From positions 620,001-684,000 of the forward strand of contig JANUWI010000016.1 in assembly GCA_025504975.1 (NCBI GenBank): a stretch of 64,000 bases of DNA. The letters are read 5' to 3'. The notes under the pieces are model-generated. The model saw only the letters and a list, made by a program, of their open reading frames with translations, was not told the origin of the DNA and made no database searches. Origin of the DNA: Plenodomus lindquistii (lineage: Eukaryota; Ascomycota; Dothideomycetes; Pleosporales; Leptosphaeriaceae). Both the position numbers and the translations under genes were made by a program. Of this stretch, positions 34,671 to 46,484 are shown piece by piece. Position 1 is the first letter of the stretch; the number at the start of each line of letters is the position of its first letter.

Positions 34671-36982
34671 TCAGCCTTCCAATCCCAAGTCATCTTGCCC
34701 AATACCTTCGCCGGCGCCTGATACCCCTTTTCCGGATAATCCAAACAACAGCATCGCGAACAACCCATCCTGCACCGGCCTTGCCTTGAACTCGATATTG
34801 ACTGGAAAACTCGGAAAACTGGCGTTATTCGTATTATACAGATCTGAAAACGCGCTGGCGATGGGCGTCTCATTGACAAATTTGACAATGGCATTGACCG
34901 TCATACTGCGCGTCTCGGTCCTTGCAATGGCCGCGCAGAAAATTTGCCAGTCTGACTTTGTCTAGTGGCGATTGCGCGTGTCGAGTGGAACGCCGTAGGT
35001 CTCCAGCACCGTGGGGTAGAATCGATCCTGCATATCGTAAATCTCCTGAGATACGAGGCTGAGATTGAGAAGGCGGTCGTTGTAGAGATTGTAAAGGAGG
35101 CTGTGGGTACTCATGTTGTTGTAGTTTAGTGCGCGGTGGATTTGCGTCAAAGTTGATGCCCAGCTTGGTCCACTTGGTGTAGTAGTTTCGTGCGGTCGCT
35201 GTGAAGTTATCAGCGTCTGCATCTTCGCCTGCGATCTTGGAGATTTGCGACATGGCTTCGAGACCGATGATGCTCTTTAATGCAAGATTCGTCTGGTTGG
35301 CGAGTTTGCCTGCAAAGTCATGTGTTGAGAATTCGTACGAGGGTATGAGTGCATGCTCGACAAGATACTCAGACCATTGCTTGAGGATGTGGTAGTGTTC
35401 TTTGATGTAATTAGTGTTTCCAGAGAACTGGGAATATGCAAGCACCATGATGATCATGTTGCCGCATTCCTCGAGCGGCATCTCCTCGTCTTTGCCATCT
35501 TCATGCCCTGTGGAGATGGGGTAGTGGACACCCAAATCATGCATAGCAGACTTGTTAGGATACCAACCATGTTCCTGATTTTCAAAGTGCGGTTTTATAA
35601 ACAGATTGATCGGTTCTGGGTTGACATAAAGAAAGAATGGCGAAGCTGGGTAAATGACATCGACAGTCTGCGTGTTGCCGTTGGACGAAATCTCCTTCAT
35701 GAACAGGTATTAGTCATCTTTGGTGCCGACCAGCTGTGTTGCTCCAAATATCTGTCGCGGAACTAAAGTGGTCAAAGTTGCGTAGCTGTCCCCCGCGACT
35801 GATGAAGAATCTGCCCAGATTCTATCATCAAGCTCCTTTGAAAGCTTGCTAGACACCTGGTAATCGTTGTGGAAGAAAGTGAGTGCAGAGAGTTCATCTC
35901 CAAAGTATCTCTTCCAAAGGGATGTTAAGTTCCGAATGCCACCGGCACCAAGGAACAGCACGGCATCGTCTTGCATCATGCCGATGGTGAATAAGCTTGA
36001 CTTCCGCTCCCCGCCCACTGCCCCAAAGTCTGTAGCATATGCAAAAACCGGCCAGCGGTCGTTGATGGATCAAAAATCTGTATCCTTGGAGTCGTCAAGC
36101 TTTCCGGATGTGACGAAAAGATTACGGACGTTGCTGTCGCTCCCAGTCTGATGGGTTGTTCTATCGCTTGACTTTGTTGCATAATAATACTTGAGGTGAG
36201 CGAATTGTCATAATACCTCTATAGGTCACACATACCCAATAACCCCATTCTGCTTGATCATTCCACTCGGCCCCGAAGGTTTGGTTCGTGCTCCATAGTT
36301 TGTGATAGTGGATGCCATCGATAGTGTCAGAGTCCCACTCGGCCTTGATAGAACGGTTACCGCAAGTCCACTTTGAAGATCAATTAGCTAAGAAGTCTCG
36401 ACTTGTAGTATGGACAAAATCTACCCGCGCTGATGTCAGTATAGATCTGGACATCGTGTTCAGCTCCATCCACAGAGAAGACCTCGACATCCATGTAAGA
36501 GAACGTCAATGATTGCCGCTTTATATCCATCGGCGTCAATGGCGAGAGGAAGGTGACTTTGAGCTCAACAAGGTCGCCAATGTTGAATCTGAAGATGCTG
36601 CGGGTCGACGTGTATTCGCAAGAGGTTTGGTTCGCCAATTCTTTGACCTGATCTGAAGCACCCATCCAAGTCAGAGTTTTGCCATCGACCTTGACCAGCC
36701 CCGTCCATCCAACATCCTGGCCGCTGTACATGGTCAATATTACCATGTTTACCGGGAACCAAGATATGCACAAACTTACGCCCAGAATGTTGCCCAACGG
36801 CCAGGAAGATAGCCACCGTCACTGTCCATGCTTCCCGCAGGAAGCCAGGCACTCAAGTATGGTGACTTGACTGCGAGTGGCAGGGCCGGAGGGCGCGCTG
36901 GAAAGGACGTCGATCCAATGTGTGCTGCTGCCGCTAACAGGCTAACAAAGATCATGCTGACTATCAAGTATAGACTTATCAT
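34671..36982 (-). pseudogene. Decayed glutaminase A (GtaA)-like gene
   Basis: The reading order matches secreted fungal glutaminase A. A signal peptide (LLAAAAHIGSTS) is followed by LPLAVKSPYLSAWLP, then QDVGWTGLVKVDGKTL, EWDSDTIDGIHYHKLW, RWPVFAYATDFGAVGGERKS, KEISSNGNTQTVDVIYPASP, EHGWYPNKSAMHDLGVHYP and the C-terminal KSDWQIFCAAIARTETRSM. The coding line is broken. In-frame stops are TGA 36070-36072, TAA 35710-35712 and TAG 34962-34964. A frameshift (+1 or -2) lies near 35120-35145. The second intron (about 36373-36424) lacks an AG acceptor in the phase the protein needs. Introns at 36724-36779 and 36190-36235 are normal. Each stop is one C-to-T step from a sense codon (CGA, CAA, CAG). Intact homologues hydrolyse glutamine outside the cell. 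Confidence 0.85.
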
Positions 36983-38700
36983 CGTGAGTAGAAGTATATG
37001 ATTGCGATGTGGGGTTTTGAATGGAAACTAAGTCGGTCTGGGCAATAAGTTCACGATTGATAGGCAGCACCTGATCTGTCAGGCGCAGATCTTAAATCCC
37101 TTCTCTTGAGCACTGAGCTAGATCAGTCGTATCTAGGAGGATCGTAACAAGAAGAGTGAGAAAGCTACGTATGCTTATGGTAGGCAGTTTGTATATCTCG
37201 AGGGCCTGTGTAGATGCTGTGAGAGTACTGCGTGACCATTTGTAGTACCGGAATGTAAGTGGGGATATCCTGGAAACGGCCATGCATGCACTAGGACGTT
37301 GACCAAAAAAAGTGAGCAAAGCTTGGAGTGAATAGTAACAATCGTGCATGCCACAGGCCCAATTGCGGTGTAAGCTCTATGTCGCTAGCGGTACCATGCA
37401 GATTACGACTAAAGGCTAGGGTACCGCAGGTCTTGCTGATGCTCAAAATAGCACCTGGAATACGGAGTGAGCAACATCTGTTTGCTCGTGATATTTACAG
37501 AACACTCGAGTCGAGAGTAGCATTTCATGGAAGTGGCCTAACTTACACAGGCTCCTACGGTCAAACCCATCAAGATTCTAGACATTTTCTACAGCAAAAC
37601 CCGAATTTGTGCGCCTAAGTCAGAAGCGCGAATTTTGGTACAAAACCCAATAGATCCATGAGGTGCAGTGTCATCACCAGAGCAACCTGCAGCTGCATCC
37701 ATGCGCCCTGCAAGCAACATGTAGGAAACCACCTAGCATCTACTTTGCTAAATGCTTGTCGTGCAACTACCGTTCAAGATCAGCCGACAATTTCATCTCC
37801 GAATGGAGCTACAGTCGGCATTAAAGTCATTCATTGTGCTTGCAGTCCGGGGCGCAAGGCGAGTCAAACAAGTGGTGGAGCTCAATCCTGTCAGATCAAG
37901 GTGGGCGTGAAGCCCCACGATACCCGTGACCATTTTTCTGCGGTGTTGAGGCGCAACAAAGTACCAAGGGCGTGCACGTGCGTGTACAAGCGACGTGGTG
38001 CCCTTGGTACACCGGTGGAATTGTGGTACTTGCCCAGATCCAATATAGTGTCAGGCCGTGCGTGACCTGTTGAGATGAGGAAGGAGTCATGGAAAACGGG
38101 TTGTGCAGTCAATATGATTCGAGCAGCATGTATGTTGTGTGGTGGCGGGTGGAAGAAGGCAGATGCCAGCGGTAATGGTGTGAAGGTAACAAATTCAGTA
38201 ACAAAGGAAGTGGCGCATTACTGAGACAAGTATTTTAGTCACAATGTCGACACCACGAGTTCGTGTACGATAGTTACAAACTAGGTCCGCAGAATCGTAA
38301 CAAGTACCTCGTTGTGTTGGTGGGCTGCCACGTGTATGTACGCCAACGTCTCGCAGGGTTGTGACCGCATACATTACGATAAATTTTCTTTGGAGATCGC
38401 TAGAATATGCTGTACTGCCAGTCGCTTGGTAGAAAGGCGTGTAAAGGTAAGTACAATGTAACAAAAGACTCGACTTGACCGAAGCAGCGCCCCTAACAGC
38501 CCCAACTCCTGCAATCCGATCCGACCATGACAACACGAGCGCCTAACAACCGAGCGGGGTATCCAAAACCAAGAGAAAACGCCTGAGAGGCGAGCGACGC
38601 TGGATATCATGTATGAAGAGAGGAAAACTCAACCAGGTACGAGTGTTCGAAAGACACGAGCAAATAGTCGAACTTGAGCATGGGTGGTGATGTAGCCGTT
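36983..38700. other. Intergenic, long gene-free stretch
   Basis: These 1.7 kb lie between the decayed glutaminase and the kinase. Only short frames without features are present. A perfect 11-nt inverted repeat lies at 37961-37971 and 38000-38010. No transposase, long terminal repeat or tRNA was recognised. Confidence 0.4.
37961..38010. repeat. 11-nt perfect inverted repeat (hairpin candidate)
   Basis: GTACCAAGGGC at 37961-37971 is matched by its exact reverse complement at 38000-38010, with a 28-nt loop that itself holds a CACGTG E-box-like palindrome. It could be a hairpin, a small mobile-element end or chance. Confidence 0.6.
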
Positions 38701-40545
38701 TCAGGAATCAGCAACCCATGCACAGGTAACATTCTCAAACTGCCGTGCTGACTTTGCGAGCCAGGGGCAATTCAATACATCGCTAACAGTCCAGCGCTGT
38801 TCTGGATCCATGGTGAGACAGCCCTTGACGAGGGCCAGGACATCGTCTACGCGATCCTCCTTGACGGCATCTGCATTACGGATGAGGTCTTCATCCCACT
38901 CGCCATTCTGAATCTTCTCGGTGGTCTTGATGTCGAGCCCATCGTCAAAGGGAAGTCTGGCAGTGAGAAGCGAGAAAACTACCACACCAAAGGCCCACAT
39001 ATCGGCTGCTGGCGAGAAGACAGGGCTGGTAGCGCAAAAGAGTTCAGGAGCGGCGTACTGTAGACTTCCCGCAAAAGACGTGCTAGTATGCGCGGGGCCG
39101 ATATTGAGATTGTCGCCGCTGGAGATGGGCTCCGGGCCGTCACGCTGATCGCTTACAATGAAGTCGGCCATGCCAAAGTCACAGAGCAGAATGTCGCCGC
39201 CATCGCGCTCAGCATCCGGCACGGTCATGTCGACAAGACAGTTCTCGAGCTTGATGTCGCGATGCACGACCTGGACGTCGTTGTGAAGATAGCGCATTGC
39301 CGAGGCCAGTTGATAGGCATAACGCTTCACCAGATGTGCCGGTAAACCAGGCTTCTTCTGCCGACGAGCGTCTCGAACCAAGTCGAACAGAGTGCCGCCC
39401 TTGTTCAACTTGGTAATGCAGAAGGTAGCGAAATCTGTGGTGTAGACCCTGAGAAGAGGAAGAATATACGGGTGTCGCAGAAATCGCCAGATCTCCACCT
39501 CATGGTCGAATTGTGATTGGATTCGTTCATTCTCGATCTCTGATTTCTCCTGTTGTGTCTTGCGCACGATTTTGACAGCGTTGACCACGGGCCTGCCTTC
39601 TTCCATGCTCGTTACCTCCTTTACGACGCTGAAACCACCATAGCCAATCTGCTTGCCAATGATGTATTCGCCCTCGTAGCCAATGCCTTGACCTTCATCG
39701 TCAGGTTCACTTGGCTTGATGGGCACCTCGGAGGCTTTGTAACGGGCAAGGAAGGAAGCGGCCGGCGACATGGACGACAGGGAGCGACCCGAGCGTGTGG
39801 ATGATCGACGACTGGCCCGCCGTAGACTGCCATCTTCTCCTATTTCGGACCGATAGCTCTTATTCCTTATGGGGACATTGCGTCGTGCAAAGAGCGGGAA
39901 TTCTAGAGGAGATGTCGCCGCCAGGGGAGAGAGCATGTACTCGACTGGTGTCTCGAGAGGCGTCTGGGCTTCCTCGAGCGGAGGCGAGGCCGTGGTAGCC
40001 GAGGTGAGCGATGCGACCTGTTCGATGTACTCGGGGTCCTTGGCAAGGTCATCGACAGTGGCCTGGGCAAGGGGATATCTTGACTCGCCTACGCGGTACT
40101 GCATGTGCCTGCGCATGCTGTAGGGCATCTCGAGGTAGTCTTGGTCCGAGTAGCTTCCAGCTTCCGGAGTGCGTGAATGCGCCTGCCGCGACGGCTTGGG
40201 GATGGGAACGTCGAGAGCATGGCGTTCGCCATTGTCGAGCCTGACTTGGCTGTTGAAGCTGATAGAGGTCCGACGCTGGTTGAACGTGGCTAGCAAGTCG
40301 TCTTCGTCACTCGCACTGCTGCCTAGGGCGCTGGCGGCGTATGGGTTGCCGTTGCGGTCACTAGGGATGCGCTGCACAGCGGCGCCATCGTAGATGTCTT
40401 GCGGCGGCGTAGCAGCGTGGTTAGCGGGTGGCTGCGTGCAGTCCTGGCGAGGAAACGAGGCAAAAGTCGAGACGACTGGTTTGCCGTGCAGTGTAGTATC
40501 GAGTTTGAGCTTCTGGAAATTGTGTGAGGACGCCGAGGGGGCCAT
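38701..40545 (-). CDS. Serine/threonine protein kinase (CAMK-like)
   Basis: A single exon of 614 residues. The N-terminal ~290 residues are disordered and rich in Ser, Arg and Pro (for example RRASRRSSTRSGRSLSSMSP), with many likely phosphorylation sites. The kinase domain spans about residues 290-600. It has the Gly loop IGYGGFSVV, the lysine motif NAVKIVRK, the catalytic loop HRDIKLEN near 427, DFG in CDFGMADF near 454 and APE in YAAPELF. It ends just before the C-terminus (LNCPWLA). All catalytic residues are present, so it should be active. The Gly loop and catalytic loop place it near CAMK/Nim1-type fungal kinases, but I cannot name the orthologue. It is divergent from VAC8 across a 1.3-kb gap. 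Confidence 0.88.
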   Translation of the reverse strand: MAPSASSHNFQKLKLDTTLHGKPVVSTFASFPRQDCTQPPANHAATPPQDIYDGAAVQRIPSDRNGNPYAASALGSSASDEDDLLATFNQRRTSISFNSQVRLDNGERHALDVPIPKPSRQAHSRTPEAGSYSDQDYLEMPYSMRRHMQYRVGESRYPLAQATVDDLAKDPEYIEQVASLTSATTASPPLEEAQTPLETPVEYMLSPLAATSPLEFPLFARRNVPIRNKSYRSEIGEDGSLRRASRRSSTRSGRSLSSMSPAASFLARYKASEVPIKPSEPDDEGQGIGYEGEYIIGKQIGYGGFSVVKEVTSMEEGRPVVNAVKIVRKTQQEKSEIENERIQSQFDHEVEIWRFLRHPYILPLLRVYTTDFATFCITKLNKGGTLFDLVRDARRQKKPGLPAHLVKRYAYQLASAMRYLHNDVQVVHRDIKLENCLVDMTVPDAERDGGDILLCDFGMADFIVSDQRDGPEPISSGDNLNIGPAHTSTSFAGSLQYAAPELFCATSPVFSPAADMWAFGVVVFSLLTARLPFDDGLDIKTTEKIQNGEWDEDLIRNADAVKEDRVDDVLALVKGCLTMDPEQRWTVSDVLNCPWLAKSARQFENVTCAWVADS

Positions 40546-41844
40546 TAAATCGGTTCACAGTACGGTTGGGTGCAAACCTCTCAGTGCACGCCGGCGACCT
40601 GAGTATTAATGCGTGGCGATGGTGGGGTGCAGGTCGCGCGGCGCAAAGGGCAATTTCGGGAGGAAAAGGTAGTCTATGTAATGGGATTATGTTGGAGATG
40701 GGCTGGCCGGGGAGTGGACTAGGAGTGCTTGTTCTGCTAGCGCGTGGTAAATTGGAGAAGTGTGTCCGCAATAAGAGGAAAAGTATGCTGCATTAGTGGA
40801 CGCGGAGGGGCCCTGGGAAGCGACGGCAAAAACGCGCCCAAGAGTGTAGAGGCGCGGGCCTCTTTGTCAAAGGTTGCGCCCGCGCCGACACAGTCCACGG
40901 TCGCGTGGGGGGCACTGGGGGGCGTCAGCGGCGAGGACCGGAGGGGAGCGGGGGAGTTTGAGGTTGTGCACCTGGCAGCTGGGCACGTGAACGAGGATCA
41001 AGCAATGAGAGACAGGCCTGGAGTAAGCGTGTACGAAACTTTGGCTGGGCGCCGTTGCCACGAGCGAGTCGGGGTGGTTGCGCCCCGCATCTTGGGTACT
41101 CGTCCCAAGTACTCTATACATAGTAGAGCACTCTAGTGCAGTTTGACGTGCGAGGTTGCAGCGAGGAGGCGGCTCTCGTTGGGAGCTGCATGCCTACCTA
41201 TTGATGTAATCGGCGAGCAGGATTCTATTGCGCCTGCTACACCTACTCCATGGCACACTCCTAGGTACACCCGTGTACGAGCAAGGAATGCCATAACGGT
41301 CATTCGTGATGGGCACCCGTTGATTTACGAGGTACACAGTCTTGGTCTCCTAGTCGCTGGTAGTCGTCGTCGGGGCGGGTACTGGCGCAAACATCTGCAG
41401 GGCACAGTACGGGTGCTCAGCTCAAGTCAAGTCCAGTCCGTACAGGAAAGCACATGACGTCGCAACTCTGGGGTACTCTAACAGTACTCTAGTCGACGCC
41501 CAACGGCCGGCCCACGCGGGAAGCCTGTGGAGCATTCATGCGAGGTTTCTTCTTTTCCACGGCGTGCCCTGGGCAGCCGCGATACAAATTCGAGGCTGGG
41601 GCTGGCTGCCACTTCAGGCTAGCAGCGCAAGCTGGCGCGGGCGGCGTGTGCGCTGCATCGTCCAACTTGCCGCAGGACTCGCAGACGAGAGGTGACGGAG
41701 GCCAACAACACCAGCAGCCATCGCCCCGTCCTCGCCGCCCACCCCTCTGCATTCTTCGCCGCCCATCGCCGTCTCGGTCTCTGCCCGCAACACACCAGAC
41801 TCGAAGCTGCCCATCCGAGGCCGCCCGGCCTGTCCAACGGCGCT
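40546..41844. promoter_or_regulatory. Divergent upstream region, kinase / VAC8
   Basis: These 1.3 kb are gene-free between two divergent start codons. The heptamer TACTCTA occurs at 41110, 41474 and 41485, and a small palindromic unit (CTTGGGTACTCGTCCCAAG) lies at about 41092-41110. No open frame here has recognisable features. Confidence 0.4.
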
Positions 41845-43884
41845 ATGGGAATCTCCAGGTTCTTCTCATACTGCTGCGGCGGTAAGCCCTCTCTGCCCCC
41901 CAACCGCAGGCCACCCCCCAGCCATGGCTAACGCGCTCCACTGCAGGGCGCTCGAGAGACAGTCTCTACGACCCCGTGCTGGCCGACAGCGAGCGGGAAG
42001 CTGTTGCCGATCTGCTGGGCTTCCTGGAGAATGTACGCCGTGCCCGCGTTCCGACTGCACCACCCGCCCCAGAGAGTACTGACTGAGCCCTTGCAGCGAG
42101 CCGAAACCGACTTCTTCTCCGGCGAGCCTCTGCGCGCACTGAGCACCCTGGTCTACTCCGACAACATTGATCTGCAGCGCTCGGCCAGCTTGACCTTTGC
42201 TGAGATCACGGAGCGAGGTACGCCTTTGCCTGCACAGCGCACACGTGCACCACACACATACACACACACATACGCTGACAACGCATATTACAGATGTCAG
42301 AGAGGTTGACCGAGACACCCTGGAGCCCATCCTCTTCCTCCTCCAGAACCCCGACATCGAGGTGCAGCGCGCTGCCAGCGCAGCGCTGGGCAACTTGGCC
42401 GTCAACAGTAGGTTCGCCCCACGGCGCACACCTGTATCAGAGCTGTACTGACCCTCGCAGCGGAGAACAAGGTTGCTATCGTCGCACTGGGAGGGCTCGC
42501 TCCCTTGATCAAGCAGATGAACTCGCCAAACGTCGAAGTCCAATGCAACGCCGTGGGATGCATCACCAATCTCGCGACCCACGAGGACAACAAGGCAAAG
42601 ATCGCACGCTCAGGCGCACTGCAGCCTCTTACACGGCTCGCAAAGTCAAAGGACATGCGTGTCCAGAGAAATGCCACCGGCGCTCTGCTCAACATGACAC
42701 ACTCGGGTACGCAACTCTCGCTGTCCCAACATGATTCTCTGCTCACATGTTCCCAGACGACAACCGGCAACAACTTGTCAATGCTGGCGCGATACCAGTC
42801 CTCGTGCAACTTCTCTCATCTCCTGACGTTGACGTCCAATACTACTGTACAACTGCACTGAGCAACATAGCCGTCGACGCCAGTAATCGCGCCAAATTGG
42901 CCCAGACTGAGGGCCGACTGGTGGGGTCCCTGGTACACCTGATGGAATCGTCCTCGCCCAAGGTCCAATGCCAGGCTGCCTTGGCTCTGCGCAACTTGGC
43001 CTCCGATGAAAGATATCAGCTCGAAATTGTCCGCGCCCGCGGTCTGCCATCGCTCCTCCGCCTGCTGCAATCATCCTATCTCCCCCTTATCCTTTCTGCC
43101 GTCGCATGTATACGCAACATCTCCATCCACCCCGCCAACGAATCGCCCATCATCGAAGCTGGCTTCCTTCGGCCGTTGGTAGATCTGCTCGGCTCTACCG
43201 ACAACGATGAAATCCAATGCCATGCTATATCTACACTCCGCAACCTTGCAGCCAGCTCCGATAAGAACAAGGAGCTAGTCCTTGAAGCTGGTGCCGTACA
43301 GAAGTGCAAGCAATTGGTCCTCAACGTACGCCTACCCGTGCAGTCGGAGATGACGGCTGCAATTGCTGTCCTCGCTCTTAGTGAAGAACTCAAGCCGCAT
43401 CTTCTCAACCTCGGCGTCTTCGACGTCTTGATCCCGCTCACCGAGTCGGAAAGCATCGAAGTGCAGGGCAACAGTGCGGCTGCACTTGGTAATCTCTCAT
43501 CCAAAGGTAAGTCTGATCAAATCGTCCCACAACCAACTGTGCTAACTCTGAGCAGTGGGTGATTACTCCATTTTCATCCAGAACTGGACAGAGCCCGCTG
43601 GTGGTATCCATGGATACCTTCGTCGATTTCTGGCGAGTGGCGACCCAACGTTCCAGCACATTGCTATATGGACGCTGCTACAGCTACTTGAGTCTGAGGA
43701 TACGCAGCTCATGGAACATATTGGCAAATCAACTGAGATCGTTCACATGGTCACTGAGATTGCCGAGCGCAACATTGAGTCTGATGATGAAGATAACGAG
43801 GACGGTGAAGGCGAAGTAGTCACTCTTGCACGCCGCTGCCTTGGGCTATTGGGCAAGAGTCCCAAGACCCTAGTTGAAGGGTAA
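41845..43884 (+). CDS. VAC8: Vacuolar armadillo-repeat protein VAC8
   Basis: Seven exons: 41845-41881, 41947-42032, 42097-42217, 42294-42407, 42461-42706, 42757-43506 and 43556-43884. The six introns are 49-76 nt, all joins keep frame, and the product is 560 residues. The first exon encodes only MGISRFFSYCCGG: an N-myristoylation glycine at position 2 with a CC pair for palmitoylation. The rest is about eleven armadillo repeats (for example NPDIEVQRAASAALGNLAVN, then KSKDMRVQRNATGALLNMT), followed by an acidic DDEDNEDGEGE stretch near the C-terminus. Vac8 sits on the vacuolar membrane and joins vacuole inheritance (Vac17), nucleus-vacuole junctions (Nvj1), homotypic fusion and selective autophagy (Atg13). 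Length matches other filamentous fungi. Confidence 0.95.
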
Positions 43885-44483
43885 AACTGCTTCTGCGCTC
43901 CGTATACCCACCCAGCATTACCGACCGACATTTGTCAACCTTCTTCTTAAGTTACATTATCGCTTTGTTGCTTTGAAGGGTTCTGTCACTCCAAGTACTT
44001 GGACAAGATGGCCAACCCATGATGTTTTGACGGCCGGCGTTTTTCGGGAAGCAAGTATCTCATCATCTACAGCGTGCGAGCATTGGTGGAGCAAAGCTTA
44101 GTTCTTTTACTTATCGACATACCACACAACTGTTACCCACCCACTACCCTCATTCTTTGGAGCTTGCGATGCGGGGGAATTCGTAATGGGTAGAATTAGC
44201 GGTGGAGTCACCAAAGATTGCTTCAGGGACTATATAGTTGATACGGATCATATTGCATCGAGCCTTGCGTGCGCGCTCTCTCTCTCTCTCTCTTTCTCTC
44301 TCAAGCGCATGTTGTGTTGGACACCTCGGAGCAATCGTCGGTCGGTCCCACATGTCGTGTCAGCATCAGCCTTGCCCTCGCGTGACGTCGCGTCCTATCG
44401 ATAAGCAAAGTAATTAATTTGTTTCGCGACTGCGACCTTGGTCTTGCCAAGCCATACCAGCACAACCAAAAACACACACACGC
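43885..44483. other. Intergenic, VAC8 to RPC53
   Basis: These 599 nt hold the VAC8 3' region and the RPC53 promoter. A CT microsatellite lies at 44276-44302, about 180 nt upstream of RPC53. Nothing else was recognised. Confidence 0.4.
44276..44302. repeat. (CT)n microsatellite
   Basis: A near-perfect CT dinucleotide run with one TTT interruption. CT-rich runs are common just upstream of fungal transcription starts. Confidence 0.85.
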
Positions 44484-46484
44484 ATGCCTCCAAAAGCGTC
44501 AAGAGGGAGGGGAGCTGCACGCGCAGGAGGTGGTGGTAGGGGTGGAGCAGCCGCCGCGAGGAAACCCGGCAGCAACAGCGATGCAACGAATGATGCGACC
44601 CCGCAAAGCGCAGATACGACAGCTGCAATTGAGGCACCAGCAGAGCCCGTAGTACCAAAGCAAGAAGATGGCGCAGACGCAAAGGTGATAGTCATGGGAG
44701 ACGACTCGGCCGATCCCCCCAATGCCTCGGAACCCTCTTCACGCCCGCCAGTGCAGCGAATTGGCAGCTTACAGGGCTCCGTGCCACCCTCGCGATCCGC
44801 CTCACCGTCTGTACGGGGACGGGGAAGCGCAACTCGGGGCAAGCGGGGCACGGTGAAGCCCACGTTCACAGGTCGACGTACAAAAGAAGAGCGGGAGGCT
44901 CTTGCAAAGGAATTGAAAGAACGCGAAGCACTGAGAAACGCTGAACGCGATGCTGCGGAAGAAAAGAGGAGAAAGGATGCAAAGTTCAAGGAGCGAAAAG
45001 AACAGAACAAGCAACAGCGTGCGCGAGGTGGCTACAGTGGCGCTGCAAGTGGTCCGTTCTCACTGGGTAGCTCAAAAGAAGGCATGTCGTATTGGACACT
45101 CTGGCATTGGCGGCACTAATTGAGGTGTACAGACCGGAAGAACCACTCCAATCGCGGACCCTCAGGGTATGGAGGCGGATCAGGCTCACGGGCCGTGCGG
45201 GTCAAGAATGAAGGGGACAGCTACGGTGGAGCTTCAGGATCAGGATCAGGTTCACGATCAGGTGGTGGAGGTGGAGGTGGGGGGGGGAGTGGAGGGGCCC
45301 CCTCTGTCAAGAGAGAGGATGGGGGCTACGTCTCCTCTGAGGAAGACGAAGACGCAGAGTTTCCGCGACGAGACATCGACCTCATCGAGATATCGTCTGA
45401 CGAAAGTGAAGAGAAGAACATGGCCGCCCCAGCGCGACGGGGAACTCGTACAACACTGCCGGTACGCATTGGCAGAAAAGAGCACCAAGAACGTACAGTG
45501 GGTATCAACACAGATGCAAGTTCGGAAACGGCTGCAAAGATACTCGAGAAGGCAGAAGCGACGGGCGAAATATCGGCAAAGGCAATCCCAGACTCAGCTT
45601 CACGAAAGGGCAAGGGAAAAGCAAAGGATGTCGAAATCACAGGCGAGCGGAAACCTTTTAGAGGTGTTTGGCAAGATTCAGACGACTCTGAAGTTGCCGT
45701 CAAGACCGAAACCATTAGTGACGACGAGGCCATGGCGGATTCAGAACAAGCAGGCCTGTCCGAGCAACCGCCACAACCTACCGAAAGCGAAGAGCCCGCA
45801 TCACCAAACGCGGAGCGCAAGTCAAAGTCACGAACAAAGAGCGTTGCAGAGCCCATCCTCCAGACCGACGAAGACCGCGCAGAATGGGCGCGTTTCCAGT
45901 CCAACCTGCAATCCATCAGGGCAGAGCTGGGGCCAGAAGAGGCTCCAGCCGTCGACGAAAACGGCGACACTCAGATGGCAGACAGCACTACTGGTGCAAA
46001 GAAACCTACCGTTCGAGATAACAACGTCTACCTCTTCCAGATTCCCCCTTTGATGCCAGAACTTCTGCTCCCATCGTTCAAGCCCGAACCCACCGACGAA
46101 CCCGCCAGCACCGCCGTCATTGCACCGCCCGCCCCCAACCCAGCTACAGCTGCCGGACCCAGCAAATCCGATCCTAAAATCAAAGTCGAAGAAGGCGGCT
46201 TCTCCGACCCCGCTGCGAAGACACACGATGGTCCACGGTTCGCCAGCGGATTAGTCGGCAAATTGCGCGTCCGGGCCTCAGGGCGGACGACATTGGACTG
46301 GGGCGGCACAAGCTACGAACTCACGCCGGGCAACAAAGCGTCATTTTTGCAAGAGGTGGTTAGCATGAATGTAGTGCCAGAGTCTAGAAGGGTGGTGCCG
46401 GAGGATGCGGGAGATGCGGTGAGCATGGGAAGAGTGAAAGGAAAGTTTGTGGTTGTGCCGAATTGGGGAGATATGCTTGGGTAA
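44484..46484 (+). CDS. RPC53: RNA polymerase III subunit RPC4 (RPC53)
   Basis: Two exons encode about 649 residues. The N-terminal half is disordered, Gly/Ala/Arg-rich and then charged coiled coil (TKEEREALAKELKEREALRN). A poly-Gly tract is followed by acidic blocks (EEDEDAEFPRRDIDLIEISSD, first 20 residues shown in part). The C-terminal RPC4 domain has DNNVYLFQIPPLMPEL, then LVGKLRVRASGRTTLDWGG and GRVKGKFVVVPNWGDMLG. RPC53 pairs with RPC37 in a TFIIF-like subcomplex needed for termination and reinitiation. The intron end is at 45132, but the start is ambiguous. A GC-AG intron 45082-45132 (51 nt) and a GT-AG intron 45067-45132 (66 nt) both keep frame and differ by five residues (GSSKE). I used the first for the length given. 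Confidence 0.9.
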
